Assembly: GCF_009711415.1 (NCBI RefSeq)
Contig: NZ_SMLZ01000100.1
Span: 1 to 64,000 of the forward strand
Direction: 5' to 3'
Length of the DNA stretch: 64,000 nucleotides
Source of the DNA: Roseibium denhamense
GTDB lineage: Bacteria > Pseudomonadota > Alphaproteobacteria > Rhizobiales > Stappiaceae
Both the position numbers and the translations under genes were made by a program. Every line of letters begins with the position of its first letter. Position 1 is the first letter of the stretch. A model generated the notes under the pieces. The model did not search any database. It was not told the origin of the DNA and was given only the letters and a program-made list of their open reading frames with translations. Of the stretch, positions 55,758-64,000 are shown in pieces.

Positions 55758-58356
55758 TCACAATCCTTTGCGGCACAACAATAAGCTTCTTCGGAGAGTT
55801 GCCATCAAGTGCCTTTTGGACAAAGTCGAGCGCCAACGTAGCTGCTTCGACCGCCTCTTTGGAAGCCTCTTTTGAAATTGTCAGCTCGCCGCGGCGTTTT
55901 CCGTTAATCTGGATCGGGTAAATGACGGTATCGTCAACTAGAAGACTGTCATCTGCCTTTGGCCAGGAAGCTTCGGAAATGAGGTTGTCATGTTCGAGCG
56001 CAGACCAGCATTCTTCCGCCAGATGCGGCATCATGGGCGCCATCATCTGCACGAGGAAGTCGGCAGCTTCGCGCACTGCATATTCCTTGCCCGAGCTGTC
56101 AATGCCTTCACTGACTGCTTTGCTGATCGTGTTGACCAGTTCATAGAGCTTCGCGACGGCACGGTTAAAGCCAAGGCTTTCCAGATCCTTGGAGACAGCT
56201 GCAAGCGTCTTGTGCGCGGCGCGGCGGACCTCGAGGCCCTTGTCGTCAATGTCCTGAAGGGATCCACTGCGCGGTTCGGTGTTCTCCGCGATTTCGCTAA
56301 TGAGGCGCCACACCCGCTGGACAAAGCGCCAGGCCCCTTGGACGCCGTCTTCGGTCCAGATAACGTCGCGCTCAGGCGGGGAATCGGAGAGCATGAACCA
56401 GCGGGCGGTGTCCGCGCCATAGGTGTCTATGATGTCCGTTGGGTCGACTGTGTTTTTCTTCGACTTGGACATTTTTTCGATAGATCCGATCGATACGGCT
56501 GCCCCTGTTGCAGCCTCGATGGCAACGCGGTTTCCATTGTCTTCGGAGATCTGGATATCTGCAGGGCTCAGCCACTGGCCATCCGCTGATTTATAGGTCT
56601 CGTGAGTGACCATGCCCTGTGTGAAGAGCCCCTTGAACGGTTCTTTCAGATCCAGAGCACCAACTTTCTGCATCGCCCGTGTGAAGAACCGCGAATAAAG
56701 CAGGTGCAGGATCGCGTGCTCAATGCCGCCAATATACTGGTCGACCGGAAGCCAACCATTTGCAGCTGACGGATCCGTGGGCTGGTCATGACCGGGCGCG
56801 GTGAACCGGGCAAAATACCAGGACGAATCCACGAACGTGTCCATCGTGTCGGTTTCACGTTTTGCCGGTTTGCCGCAATTCGGACACGTGGTGTCCCGCC
56901 ATGTCGGGTGGCGGTCGAGCGGGTTACCCGGTTTGTCGAAATTGATGTCGTCCGGAAGCTCGACCGGGAGGTTTTCATCCTTTTCCGGAACAACGCCGCA
57001 TTCATCGCAATGGATAACCGGGATGGGACAACCCCAGTAGCGCTGACGGGAAATGCCCCAATCCCTCAGGCGGTAGTTTACCTGACGTTCTGCCTGGGCA
57101 GTTCCGTCCACCTGAATGGCTTCGAGTTTTTCTGCAACAGCGTTTTTCGCGTCGCCGATTGTCATGCCGTCCAGGAAACCGGAATTGAAGATCGTGCCGT
57201 CGTCCGTAAACGCCTCATCGCCGATCTCAAAGCTTGCCGGATCGGCGTCCTTGGGCAGCACAACCGGTTTGACGGGCAGATCATATTTGCGGGCGAAATC
57301 GAGGTCCCGCTGGTCGTGCGCGGGACAGGCGAAAATGGCGCCGGTGCCGTAATCCATCAAAATGAAATTGGCGACGTAAACCGGCAGCTCGATCGACGCA
57401 TCCAGCGGATGCTTGACCCTCAGACCGGTATCAATGCCTTTTTTCTCAGCCTTCTCGATAGCTTCCTCAGACGTGCCGACCCGGCGGCATTCGTCGATAA
57501 ACTCTTTAAGGTCCGGGTTGGTCTCGGCCAGCTTGACCGAAATAGGATGGTCAGGCGACAGGCCCATAAAGGACGCGCCGAACAGGGTGTCCGGCCGGGT
57601 GGTGAAGATCTCCAGGGTTTTGTCGCCTGTGGGAGCGGTGCTGACGAATTCAAAGCGTACCCGCAATCCTTCCGAGCGCCCAATCCAGTTTTTCTGCATC
57701 AGGCGGACTTTGTCCGGCCAGCGGTCCAGCGTATCAATCGCTTCCAGAAGGTCCTCCGAGTAGTCGGAAATCTTGAAGAACCATTGGGTCAGTTCCCGCT
57801 GTTCGACCAACGCACCAGACCGCCAGCCGCGCCCGTCAATAACCTGCTCGTTCGCCAGGACGGTCATATCGACCGGGTCCCAGTTGACCTTGGCGTTCTT
57901 GCGGTAAACGAGGCCAGATTCCAGGAACTTCAGGAACAGGCGCTGCTGCTGCGTGTAATAGGACACATCGCAAGTCGCGAATTCCCGGCTCCAATCGAGG
58001 GACAGCCCCATGATCTTGAGCTGCTCGCGCATGGCGGCAATGTTGTCATAGGTCCAGTCCTTTGGATGAACCTTATTTTGCATGGCCGCATTTTCTGCCG
58101 GCATGCCGAACGCATCCCAGCCCATCGGATGCAAGACATTAAAGCCTTTTGCACGCTTGAACCGCGCGACCACATCGCCCATCGCGTAATTGCGCACATG
58201 ACCCATGTGGATCCGGCCAGACGGATACGGAAACATCTCAAGGACGTAATATTTTTCCCTTGGGTCGTCATTGTCTGTGACGAATACGTCTTTGTCGTTC
58301 CAAGTCTTTTGCCAGCGCGCTTCAACCTCGCGGGCGTTGTACCGTTCCGTAGCCAT
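55744..58356 (-). CDS. leuS: Leucyl-tRNA synthetase LeuS
   Basis: LeuS charges tRNA-Leu. The 870-residue class I enzyme has the HIGH-type motif [15 protein letters not shown], the editing domain ([30 protein letters not shown]) and the KMSKS loop [14 protein letters not shown] pair of CPNC/CDEC-type cysteine motifs marks the zinc region. The ATG at 58356 is preferred to a TTG one codon earlier. Confidence 0.98.
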   Translation of the reverse strand: MATERYNAREVEARWQKTWNDKDVFVTDNDDPREKYYVLEMFPYPSGRIHMGHVRNYAMGDVVARFKRAKGFNVLHPMGWDAFGMPAENAAMQNKVHPKDWTYDNIAAMREQLKIMGLSLDWSREFATCDVSYYTQQQRLFLKFLESGLVYRKNAKVNWDPVDMTVLANEQVIDGRGWRSGALVEQRELTQWFFKISDYSEDLLEAIDTLDRWPDKVRLMQKNWIGRSEGLRVRFEFVSTAPTGDKTLEIFTTRPDTLFGASFMGLSPDHPISVKLAETNPDLKEFIDECRRVGTSEEAIEKAEKKGIDTGLRVKHPLDASIELPVYVANFILMDYGTGAIFACPAHDQRDLDFARKYDLPVKPVVLPKDADPASFEIGDEAFTDDGTIFNSGFLDGMTIGDAKNAVAEKLEAIQVDGTAQAERQVNYRLRDWGISRQRYWGCPIPVIHCDECGVVPEKDENLPVELPDDINFDKPGNPLDRHPTWRDTTCPNCGKPAKRETDTMDTFVDSSWYFARFTAPGHDQPTDPSAANGWLPVDQYIGGIEHAILHLLYSRFFTRAMQKVGALDLKEPFKGLFTQGMVTHETYKSADGQWLSPADIQISEDNGNRVAIEAATGAAVSIGSIEKMSKSKKNTVDPTDIIDTYGADTARWFMLSDSPPERDVIWTEDGVQGAWRFVQRVWRLISEIAENTEPRSGSLQDIDDKGLEVRRAAHKTLAAVSKDLESLGFNRAVAKLYELVNTISKAVSEGIDSSGKEYAVREAADFLVQMMAPMMPHLAEECWSALEHDNLISEASWPKADDSLLVDDTVIYPIQINGKRRGELTISKEASKEAVEAATLALDFVQKALDGNSPKKLIVVPQRIVNVVV

Positions 58357-58504
58357 CAATTTGCCGTTTGTTTGCCGCCTGATCCGGCGGATCTCCTGAT
58401 TATGCGTCGGCGGGACTTTCGTGGAAGAGATGTTCCGCAGTCAACATGCATAGGGTGAAATGTTTGTGCCTTGCTGTTTAATCCGCTGGGCAATATCCGT
58501 AAAG

Positions 58505-59245
58505 CTATTGTGTCTGTGAATCTGCCTTATCGGCCCGGCGCTTTTTCATACCGGTGTCCCAGATTTCGATCATGCTGGCTGCATCCGGATGTTTCCGGCT
58601 GAACATGATGTAAAGCGGAATGGTCCGGATCGGATCGCTATAGGTGATTTCGTCTGCCGCAGCCTCCAGAAACTGCTGCTTTTGAACAATCCCGGAGATA
58701 TCGTTTTCGATGAAGATATCCGCACGGCCGTGATACAGCATGTTCCACGCTTCTTCTTCGGTGGCGACGATCTGAAAAATGACGTCTTCCTTGGCCAAGA
58801 CGGTTTCGTACCAGTATCCGCCAACACCAACAACGGTCAGTGACTGTTCTTTGAGTTCTTCAAATGACAGCGGAGGCAGGCCGGCAGGGAACCGGTCCTT
58901 ACGATAGAAATACACATCCGTCAGATCTTCGATCGGTTCATTTGCGTAGATGTAATCCGCATCCCGTTCTTCGAGATAAGACCAAGAGAAAGTCGCCGGA
59001 AACGTTCCCGATTTTGTAAGCTGCAATGAGCGCCGCCAGGGAAAAAATTCCAGACTGATTTCATGGCCTTGCGAATGAAAAATCTCTCGTATCAGCTTGC
59101 TGTGGAGACCGTAGCCGGGCTGTTCTTGAGAAACAAACGGTGGCCATTCACCAACTGCGAAGGCAAATTTGTCCGAGCTTGCCGGTGTTGCCGTTGCAAT
59201 CAACAACGGCAGCAATAAAAAACGGCAAATGAACTTTGAAACCAC
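58505..59245 (-). CDS. Periplasmic solute-binding protein (SBP family 3 type)
   Basis: This 246-residue protein has a signal peptide (LLLPLLIATATPASS) and the pattern of family 3 binding proteins: FAVGEWPPFVSQEQPGYGLHSKLIREIF, EFFPWRRSLQLTKSG, ADIFIENDISGIVQ. The GTG start has GGAGG five bases upstream. There is no permease or ATPase gene beside it, so it could serve a transporter elsewhere or act as a sensor component. It lies between leuS and yggS, which are usually neighbours. Confidence 0.82.
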   Translation of the reverse strand: MVSKFICRFLLLPLLIATATPASSDKFAFAVGEWPPFVSQEQPGYGLHSKLIREIFHSQGHEISLEFFPWRRSLQLTKSGTFPATFSWSYLEERDADYIYANEPIEDLTDVYFYRKDRFPAGLPPLSFEELKEQSLTVVGVGGYWYETVLAKEDVIFQIVATEEEAWNMLYHGRADIFIENDISGIVQKQQFLEAAADEITYSDPIRTIPLYIMFSRKHPDAASMIEIWDTGMKKRRADKADSQTQ

Positions 59246-59533
59246 GTAGCCTCCAAAACACTATCCTCTAATAGAATAAACCGCTTACCCAAAGAAAATG
59301 TAAAACCACCACTGATTTATACTTGAATTCAAGCAACCCTTGTTTGAGTTAATGTGAAACTGAATTGGGGTGACCTTTGGCGACCATGGTTTCGGGTTCC
59401 TGAACATGGTCCCAAGGTTCCATCTTGTTTGACTGCTGCGGTGTTGCAGCACTTTGACTTTTCAAGGTAAACGCCCGACTTAAAGCTTTCCGGGGTCAGG
59501 CCCGGCAGTAAATTCTTGAAACGGACCAAAACC
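59246..59533. other. Intergenic region before yggS
   Basis: This 288-base gap separates divergent genes and is AT-rich near 59260-59330. The palindrome CTTGAATTCAAG at 59322-59333 is the only clear symmetry. No gene or firm promoter is seen. Confidence 0.4.
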
Positions 59534-60211
59534 ATGTCTTCCAGCTCGCATGCACTTCATGAAGTGGCCGCTCACGTTAAAAAAATGGAGGCAGACGCCA
59601 ACCGGCATGCGGGCGATGTAACCCTTATCGCTGTCTCCAAAACGTTTGACGCTGAAACAATCAGGCCTGTTCTGTCGGCCGGATATCGCGTTTTTGGTGA
59701 AAACAGGGTCCAAGAGGCGATGGGGAAATGGCCGGACCTTCGAAAGGAGTTCGATGGCATTGAACTCCATTTGATCGGGCCTTTGCAGTCCAACAAGGCC
59801 AAGGAAGCGGTTGCCACGTTCGATGTCATCCACACCGTGGACCGGATGAAGATTGCAAAGGCGCTGAAATCCGAGATGGACAAACAGTCAAGGGACCTTC
59901 CTTGTTTCGTCCAGGTGAACACGGGGGAAGAGCCCCAAAAGGCAGGAGTTCCGCCGCTGGAGGCCGATGCGTTTATCCGTCAATGCCAGGATGAAATCGG
60001 CCTGAACATCATTGGTTTAATGTGCATCCCGCCCGTTGACGAAGCGCCCGGAGAACATTTCGCGCTGCTGCAGAAAATGGCCGGTGCCAATGGCTTGACT
60101 AAGCTCTCGATGGGCATGTCTTCCGATTATCCTATTGCCATTGGATTCGGCGCAACTCATGTGCGGGTTGGTTCGGCGATTTTCGGCGCGCGGGATTACG
60201 TGACTGACTAA
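59534..60211 (+). CDS. yggS: YggS family pyridoxal phosphate-binding protein
   Basis: YggS/PLPBP proteins bind pyridoxal phosphate and influence vitamin B6 and amino acid balance without a known catalytic reaction. The 225-residue single-domain alanine-racemase-like barrel has the PLP lysine in VTLIAVSKTFDAETIRP, then FGENRVQEA, LIGPLQSNKAKEAV and GLTKLSMGMSSDYPIAI with VRVGSAIFG. The ATG at 59534 is preferred to TTG 59516. Confidence 0.95.
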   Translation: MSSSSHALHEVAAHVKKMEADANRHAGDVTLIAVSKTFDAETIRPVLSAGYRVFGENRVQEAMGKWPDLRKEFDGIELHLIGPLQSNKAKEAVATFDVIHTVDRMKIAKALKSEMDKQSRDLPCFVQVNTGEEPQKAGVPPLEADAFIRQCQDEIGLNIIGLMCIPPVDEAPGEHFALLQKMAGANGLTKLSMGMSSDYPIAIGFGATHVRVGSAIFGARDYVTD

Positions 60212-60442
60212 AGCGGTGATTTGCCACAAAGCGGTCACGTTATCGAAAAAATTGACAATATCTTGATGGCAGTTTGACCGGCACAAACTGGCGGTCATGA
60301 CAATGCCCAGACCTTTTCCAAATCCGGTCCTTTGACAGCCGCGTTCCAGCTGCAGCTTGGAGCCGTTCCGATTTGCTCGATCGCAGGGGTCTTGCAGGTG
60401 GACGGAACAATCAGACCAAAACCATTATTTGGAGGTCATCTC

Positions 60443-60673
60443 ATGTCCAAACGTCTTACAGCCGCTCTTTTGATCGGTGCCTTCACCGCTTCGTCTGCAG
60501 CGCTTGCACAGGGCATGTCCTTTGAAGCTGTCGATGGCAACCAGGACGGCTTTGTTACGTTTGAAGAAATGACGGCCGTTGCGCCGGACATTACCGAGGA
60601 TGTTTTCCTGGCTGCAGATGTGAATCAGGACCAAATGCTTGATCCGGCTGAATTCCAGACAGTCCAGCCGTAA
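60443..60673 (+). CDS. Small exported EF-hand protein
   Basis: This 76-residue protein has a signal peptide (ALLIGAFTASSAALAQ, cleavage near residue 23) and one or two EF-hand calcium loops. DGNQDGFVTFEE has the full D-x-N-x-D-G-x-x-x-x-x-E pattern, and DVNQDQMLDPAE lacks the central glycine but keeps the acidic ligands. The mature form is about 53 residues, so it is a minimal EF-hand pair in the periplasm. GGAGGTC lies just before the ATG. The role is unknown; calcium binding is inferred. Confidence 0.85.
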   Translation: MSKRLTAALLIGAFTASSAALAQGMSFEAVDGNQDGFVTFEEMTAVAPDITEDVFLAADVNQDQMLDPAEFQTVQP

Positions 60674-60740
60674 AGCCCGACCCAAACCGTCCCGGGCTTG
60701 AAGGCTTCAGAGATTACAGGTTCTTGGGACTGTTTGCAGG

Positions 60741-60778
60741 AAACCACCGCCGGAAGGTCACGCCGGCGGTGGTTTTTG
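60741..60778 (+). terminator. Terminator of the EF-hand gene
   Basis: A 12-bp GC-rich stem (60742-60753 with 60763-60774) is followed by TTTTTGGTTTT on the plus strand, about 70 bases after the stop codon. Confidence 0.85.
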
Positions 60779-61076
60779 GTTTTGGGGGCGCCTGGCGGAG
60801 ATCATAAAGTTGTTCGTGCGGGTTCCTGGAGCTGTGACGGCGTTTGGCTAGGCTGCTGTTTTCTCTTCAGGTGCATCAGAGTGCGTTGAGTAAACACCTA
60901 ACGTCTGGTTTGCTGGTTCCGAACTGGTAACGACGAGGGCCTTGGTGCGCTTCATTTGGTGTGTTCCTTGACTCCTTGCCCCCTTTCCGGCATAAGCCCG
61001 CGAACTCCATATGAGTGACTAACAATTTGATCCGCCGACCGGGACCCGCAAAGGTTTAAAGAGATCCCGGAGGTCA

Positions 61077-61107
61077 ACACCCGACAGCGCGATGCGCCCT
61101 CGGGTGT
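61077..61107 (+). promoter_or_regulatory. Hairpin in the probable ffh leader
   Basis: ACACCCGA (61077-61084) pairs with TCGGGTGT (61100-61107), and an inner GCGC-GAT-GCGC can pair as well. No T-run follows, so it is not a normal terminator. It sits about 100 bases before the ffh ATG. Confidence 0.4.
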
Positions 61108-61204
61108 CAAACTGCTTTGCGCAGTTCGATGCGGTTGGATTTTGACGGTGGTTGACCATATGGTGCGGGTTGTTTCCCGCAATGACGACGTTAAGGACTC
61201 TTGG

Positions 61205-62749
61205 ATGTTTGAAAGCCTGTCAGATCGCCTCAGCGGAATTTTCGACAAGCTCACCGGCCGCGGTGCGCTGTCCGAAAATGACGTCAACGAAGCGCTGCGC
61301 GAAATCCGCCGGGCTTTGATTGAAGCGGACGTGGCGCTGCCGATTGTACGCTCGTTCACCGACAAGGTCCGCAACCGCGCCGTTGGCGCCGAGGTTGTCA
61401 AATCGGTCACTCCGGGTCAGATGGTCGTCAAGATCGTCCATGACCAGCTCATCGAGATGCTCGGCAGTGAAGGTCAGCCGATTGATCTGAACGCCCCGGC
61501 TCCGGTCGCCATCATGATGGTTGGCCTTCAAGGCTCTGGTAAGACCACCACAACTGCCAAAATCGCCCGACGCATGACCCAGCGCGACAAGCGCAAGGTT
61601 CTCATGGCGTCGCTTGATACCCGCCGCCCGGCGGCGCAAGAGCAGCTCAAGGTGCTGGGCGAACAGAACACTGTCGACACCCTGCCGATCATTGAAGGTC
61701 AGGGCCCTGTCGAGATCGCCAAACGGGCCATGTCCGCGGCCAAGCTCGGCGGATATGACGTCGTTCTTCTGGATACGGCCGGCCGTATCCATATTGATGA
61801 GCCGCTGATGGTGGAGATGGCCGAGGTCAAGGCCGCCGCCAATCCGCACGAAATTATCCTTGTCGCGGACAGTTTGACCGGTCAAGACGCGGTCAATCTC
61901 GCAAATAACTTCGACGAGCGCGTGGGCATCACCGGGATTGCACTCACGCGTATGGATGGTGACGGGCGTGGTGGTGCAGCCCTTTCCATGCAGGCGGTTA
62001 CCGGAAAGCCGGTCAAGCTGATCGGCACCGGCGAAAAGTCCGACGCGCTGGAAGACTTCCATCCGAAACGGATTGCAGACCGAATCCTCGGCATGGGCGA
62101 TATTGTTTCGCTTGTCGAGAAAGCGTCCGAAGCCATCGATGCCGAACAGGCTGCCAAGATGGCGAAGAAGATGCAGAAGGGTCATTTCGACCTGGAGGAT
62201 CTCGCCGAGCAGCTCAAGCAGATGGAAAAGCTGGGCGGAATGTCCGGCATGATGGGCATGCTGCCGGGCGTCGGCAAGATGAAGAAGCAAATTGCCGCTT
62301 CCGGCCTGGACGACAAGATGTTCAAGCGCCAGATCGCGATTATTCAGTCGATGACACCGACCGAGCGCAAGAAGCCAGACCTTTTGAAAGCCAGCCGCAA
62401 AAAGCGGATCGCTGCCGGATCAGGTGTTGAGGTGGCTGAGGTCAACAAGCTTTTGAAAATGCACCGCCAGATGGCGGACATGATGAAAAAGATGGGCAAG
62501 GGCAAAGGCATGCTCGGCAAGCTGATGGGCGGCATGGGCGGTGGAATGCCCGATGTCGATCCGAAGCAGCTGGAAGAAATGGCCAAGTCCGGCCAGATGC
62601 CGGGCGGTATGGATTTGCCCAAAGGCCTTCCAGGCGGAATGCCCGGGCTTGGCGGTCCGGGATTGCCACCTGGCATGCCGGGGCTGCCGGGATTGAGCGG
62701 TCCAAAAATGCCGGGGCTTCCCGGCATGGGCAAGGGTAAGAAGCGATGA
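61205..62749 (+). CDS. ffh: Signal recognition particle protein Ffh
   Basis: Ffh with 4.5S RNA targets nascent membrane proteins to FtsY. The 514-residue protein has the N-domain (MFESLSDRLSGIFDKLTGRG), the G-domain with GLQGSGKTTTTAKIA and LLDTAGRIHIDEPL, and a methionine-rich M-domain. It ends in a Gly/Pro/Met/Leu-rich tail of about 50 residues with collagen-like G-x-P-G-x repeats (GGMPGLGGPGLPPGMPGLPG) and a basic GKGKKR end. The ATG at 61205 is the family start. Chorismate mutase overlaps its stop. Confidence 0.97.
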   Translation: MFESLSDRLSGIFDKLTGRGALSENDVNEALREIRRALIEADVALPIVRSFTDKVRNRAVGAEVVKSVTPGQMVVKIVHDQLIEMLGSEGQPIDLNAPAPVAIMMVGLQGSGKTTTTAKIARRMTQRDKRKVLMASLDTRRPAAQEQLKVLGEQNTVDTLPIIEGQGPVEIAKRAMSAAKLGGYDVVLLDTAGRIHIDEPLMVEMAEVKAAANPHEIILVADSLTGQDAVNLANNFDERVGITGIALTRMDGDGRGGAALSMQAVTGKPVKLIGTGEKSDALEDFHPKRIADRILGMGDIVSLVEKASEAIDAEQAAKMAKKMQKGHFDLEDLAEQLKQMEKLGGMSGMMGMLPGVGKMKKQIAASGLDDKMFKRQIAIIQSMTPTERKKPDLLKASRKKRIAAGSGVEVAEVNKLLKMHRQMADMMKKMGKGKGMLGKLMGGMGGGMPDVDPKQLEEMAKSGQMPGGMDLPKGLPGGMPGLGGPGLPPGMPGLPGLSGPKMPGLPGMGKGKKR

Positions 62750-63069
62750 GCCAGGCTGAAACCCAATTGGGCCAAAGCGCGGCCCTCGACGAATTGAAAT
62801 CCCTGCGCGGATCAATCGATAACATCGACGCAGCGCTCATTCACATGCTCGCGGAACGGTTCAAATGCACCCAGAAAGTGGGTGTTTTGAAAGCCAATAA
62901 CGACCTGCCGCCGGCTGATCCGGCGCGGGAAAAAATTCAGATCGAGCGGCTGCGGAAACTGGCAGCCGACGCCAATCTCGATCCTGACTTTGCCGAGAAA
63001 CTTCTGAACTTCATCGTTCGCGAAGTGATCCGGCACCATGAAGCCATTGCCGCTGAAACCGGCAACTGA
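62746..63069 (+). CDS. Chorismate mutase (AroQ type)
   Basis: This 107-residue all-helical protein should convert chorismate to prephenate for phenylalanine and tyrosine. It has the AroQ pattern LKSLRGSIDNIDAALIHMLAERFKCTQKVGVLKA, followed by PADPAREKIQIERLRKLA and a last helix. It is a free-standing monofunctional domain without prephenate dehydratase. Its ATG overlaps the ffh stop. Its place between ffh and rpsP is usual in Hyphomicrobiales. Confidence 0.92.
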   Translation: MSQAETQLGQSAALDELKSLRGSIDNIDAALIHMLAERFKCTQKVGVLKANNDLPPADPAREKIQIERLRKLAADANLDPDFAEKLLNFIVREVIRHHEAIAAETGN

Positions 63070-63088
63070 AACATACTGGAGATAAAAA

Positions 63089-63475
63089 ATGGCTACGAAA
63101 ATTCGCCTCGCACGTGGCGGTTCCAAGAAACGCCCATACTACCGCATCGTTGTTGCCGACATCCGCGCGCCGCGCGATGGCCGCTTCATTGAAAAGGTTG
63201 GCTCTTACAACCCGATGCTGCCGAAAGATTCCGAAGAGCGCGTTCAGCTTAATGTTGAGCGTATTCAGTACTGGCTCGGCACCGGCGCGCAGCCGACAGA
63301 CCGTGTGCACCGTTTCCTCGATGCGGCCGGCCTGTTGAAGCGCGAGCCGCGCAACAACCCGAAAAAAGCTCAGCTGGGCCGTAAGGCGCAAGAGCGTCTC
63401 GACGAGAAGAAAGCCGCTGAAGAAGAAGCTGCCGCCGCTGCTGCTGAAGCTACAGAAGAAGCTGCTGCCGAGTAA
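63089..63475 (+). CDS. rpsP: 30S ribosomal protein S16
   Basis: S16 is a structural protein of the 30S body. The 128-residue protein has the usual [36 protein letters not shown] and [12 protein letters not shown], and it ends in a low-complexity Ala/Glu tail of about 20 residues beyond the core. A TGGAG ribosome site precedes the ATG. It leads the rpsP-rimM ribosome maturation group. Confidence 0.98.
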   Translation: MATKIRLARGGSKKRPYYRIVVADIRAPRDGRFIEKVGSYNPMLPKDSEERVQLNVERIQYWLGTGAQPTDRVHRFLDAAGLLKREPRNNPKKAQLGRKAQERLDEKKAAEEEAAAAAAEATEEAAAE

Positions 63476-63522
63476 TATGATGATGGGTGCTGTTGCGCTG
63501 AACTGGTCCGGAGACCTTTGAC

Positions 63523-64000
63523 ATGGCGTTGAAAGAAACGTCCAAAGTGCTCATGGCCCGGATCGGCGCAGCACACGGTATCCGCGGAGAAGTGCGGGTC
63601 AAGGCATTTGGCGACGACCCGCTCTCCTTTGCCGACTATGGTATCCTGACCACCAAAGATGGCAGCCGCTCGTTCGAGGTGGACAGAGCGCGGGTTCAGA
63701 AAACCGTCGTGATCACCAAATTCAAGGCGATCAACGACCGGAACCAGGCGGAAGAGCTTAATGGTCTTGAGCTTTTCATCAGCAGGGATCAACTTCCTGA
63801 ACCCGATGAGGACGAATTTTACTATTCAGATCTCAACGGCCTGGCTGTTACTGAAACTGATGGATCCGAAATCGGTAAGGTTGTTGCGGTCCAGGATTTT
63901 GGCGCGGGTGACCTCCTTGAGATCCGCCCAATGCGCGGGAAGACATTCTACGTGCCGTTTACGCGCGAGTTCGTACCCAAAGTGGATGTTCAGTCGGGAA
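63523..64000 (+). CDS. rimM: Ribosome maturation factor RimM, cut by the window end
   Basis: RimM assists assembly of the 30S head. The visible 159 residues show VLMARIGAAHGIRGEVRVKAF at the N-terminus, LNGLELFISRDQLPE, and the PRC-barrel region FYYSDLNGLAV with GEIGKV-like and FYVPFTREFVP. The frame is open to the last base, so the C-terminal end lies outside. It starts 47 bases after rpsP. Confidence 0.93.
   Translation, partial: MALKETSKVLMARIGAAHGIRGEVRVKAFGDDPLSFADYGILTTKDGSRSFEVDRARVQKTVVITKFKAINDRNQAEELNGLELFISRDQLPEPDEDEFYYSDLNGLAVTETDGSEIGKVVAVQDFGAGDLLEIRPMRGKTFYVPFTREFVPKVDVQSG

Larger units (their letters stand above)
60674..61204. other. Intergenic region between the EF-hand gene and ffh
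   Basis: 531 bases contain the EF-hand gene terminator (60741-60778) and a long hairpin at 61077-61107 before ffh. Open frames here (60698-60889 plus; a minus frame from 61410 to 60952) have no family features. The ffh promoter should lie in 60880-61070 but was not identified by eye. Confidence 0.5.

Noticed and set aside
56788-58458. 556-codon plus-strand open frame opposite leuS
   Set aside because: It is a shadow of leuS on the other strand: leuS shows all catalytic motifs, and the antisense translation has no recognisable domain.
60952-61410. Minus-strand frame overlapping the ffh start and leader
   Set aside because: It is Ser/Arg/Thr-rich with no ribosome site, and half of it is antisense to ffh.
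61220-62290. 356-codon minus-strand frame opposite ffh
   Set aside because: It is antisense to the conserved GTPase domain of Ffh; its translation is His/Leu-rich without motifs.

Overview
The window looks like a chromosomal segment from an alphaproteobacterium of the order Hyphomicrobiales (Rhizobiales), most like the marine Stappiaceae (Roseibium/Labrenzia/Stappia relatives). This placement rests on recognised protein families and gene order: RegB/RegA (ActS/ActR) next to secB; hisB-hisH-hisA-hisF-hisE-coaA; trpF-trpB-trpA-accD-folC; irr beside fabA-fabB-fabI; ppsR | hemE; rho-mnmE-mnmG-rsmG-parA-parB; leuS-lptE-holA; and ffh-chorismate mutase-rpsP-rimM. No database search was possible. I see no rRNA, tRNA, CRISPR array, insertion sequence or prophage.

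Layout. 0-7.7 kb: secB, the RegB/RegA redox two-component pair, an exported protein with a probable von Hippel-Lindau beta domain and an MliC-like C-terminus, and a sCache chemoreceptor. 6.7-14 kb: coaA and the histidine operon on the minus strand, then pyrF convergent with dgt. 14-17.8 kb: an arginine/ornithine catabolic pair (arginase, ornithine cyclodeaminase) divergent from an Lrp-type regulator, then an Ada-like repair protein. 17.8-27.6 kb: an exported unknown, folC, accD, trpA, two small genes splitting trpA from trpB, trpB, trpF and the malic enzyme maeB. 27.7-34.7 kb: mutS, an unknown, a frameshifted SetA/SetB-like transporter, nth, acetyltransferase and irr. 34.9-39.5 kb: fabA-fabB-fabI, an SH3-like exported protein and a 2-hydroxyacid dehydrogenase.

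39.6-54 kb is probably the replication-origin and centromere region. Minus-strand genes dnaQ, coaE, aroE, maf and ppsR run leftward. Plus-strand genes hemE, hemJ, rho, mnmE, mnmG, rsmG, parA and parB run rightward. The 425-base gap between ppsR and hemE occupies the same position as oriC in Caulobacter and Rickettsia, and it contains an AT-rich stretch, a near-consensus DnaA box, two CtrA-like sites and three GANTC sites. From 3 to 8 kb to its right lie seven parS-like 16-mers around mnmE/mnmG and inside rsmG, just before parAB. Five of the seven carry a GANTC (CcrM methylation) site created within an arm of the palindrome.

54-64 kb: holA, lptE and leuS on the minus strand, an orphan periplasmic binding protein, yggS, an EF-hand mini-protein, and the ffh-chorismate mutase-rpsP-rimM group, with rimM cut by the window end.

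Three genes are broken in this sequence: the SetA/SetB-like transporter (one base short in a run of seven C), maf (frameshift) and ppsR (in-frame TGA 40 codons before the expected end). They may be sequencing errors or real lesions. The most unusual observations are the parS/GANTC overlap, the bacterial VHL-beta protein and the interrupted ppsR next to the origin.
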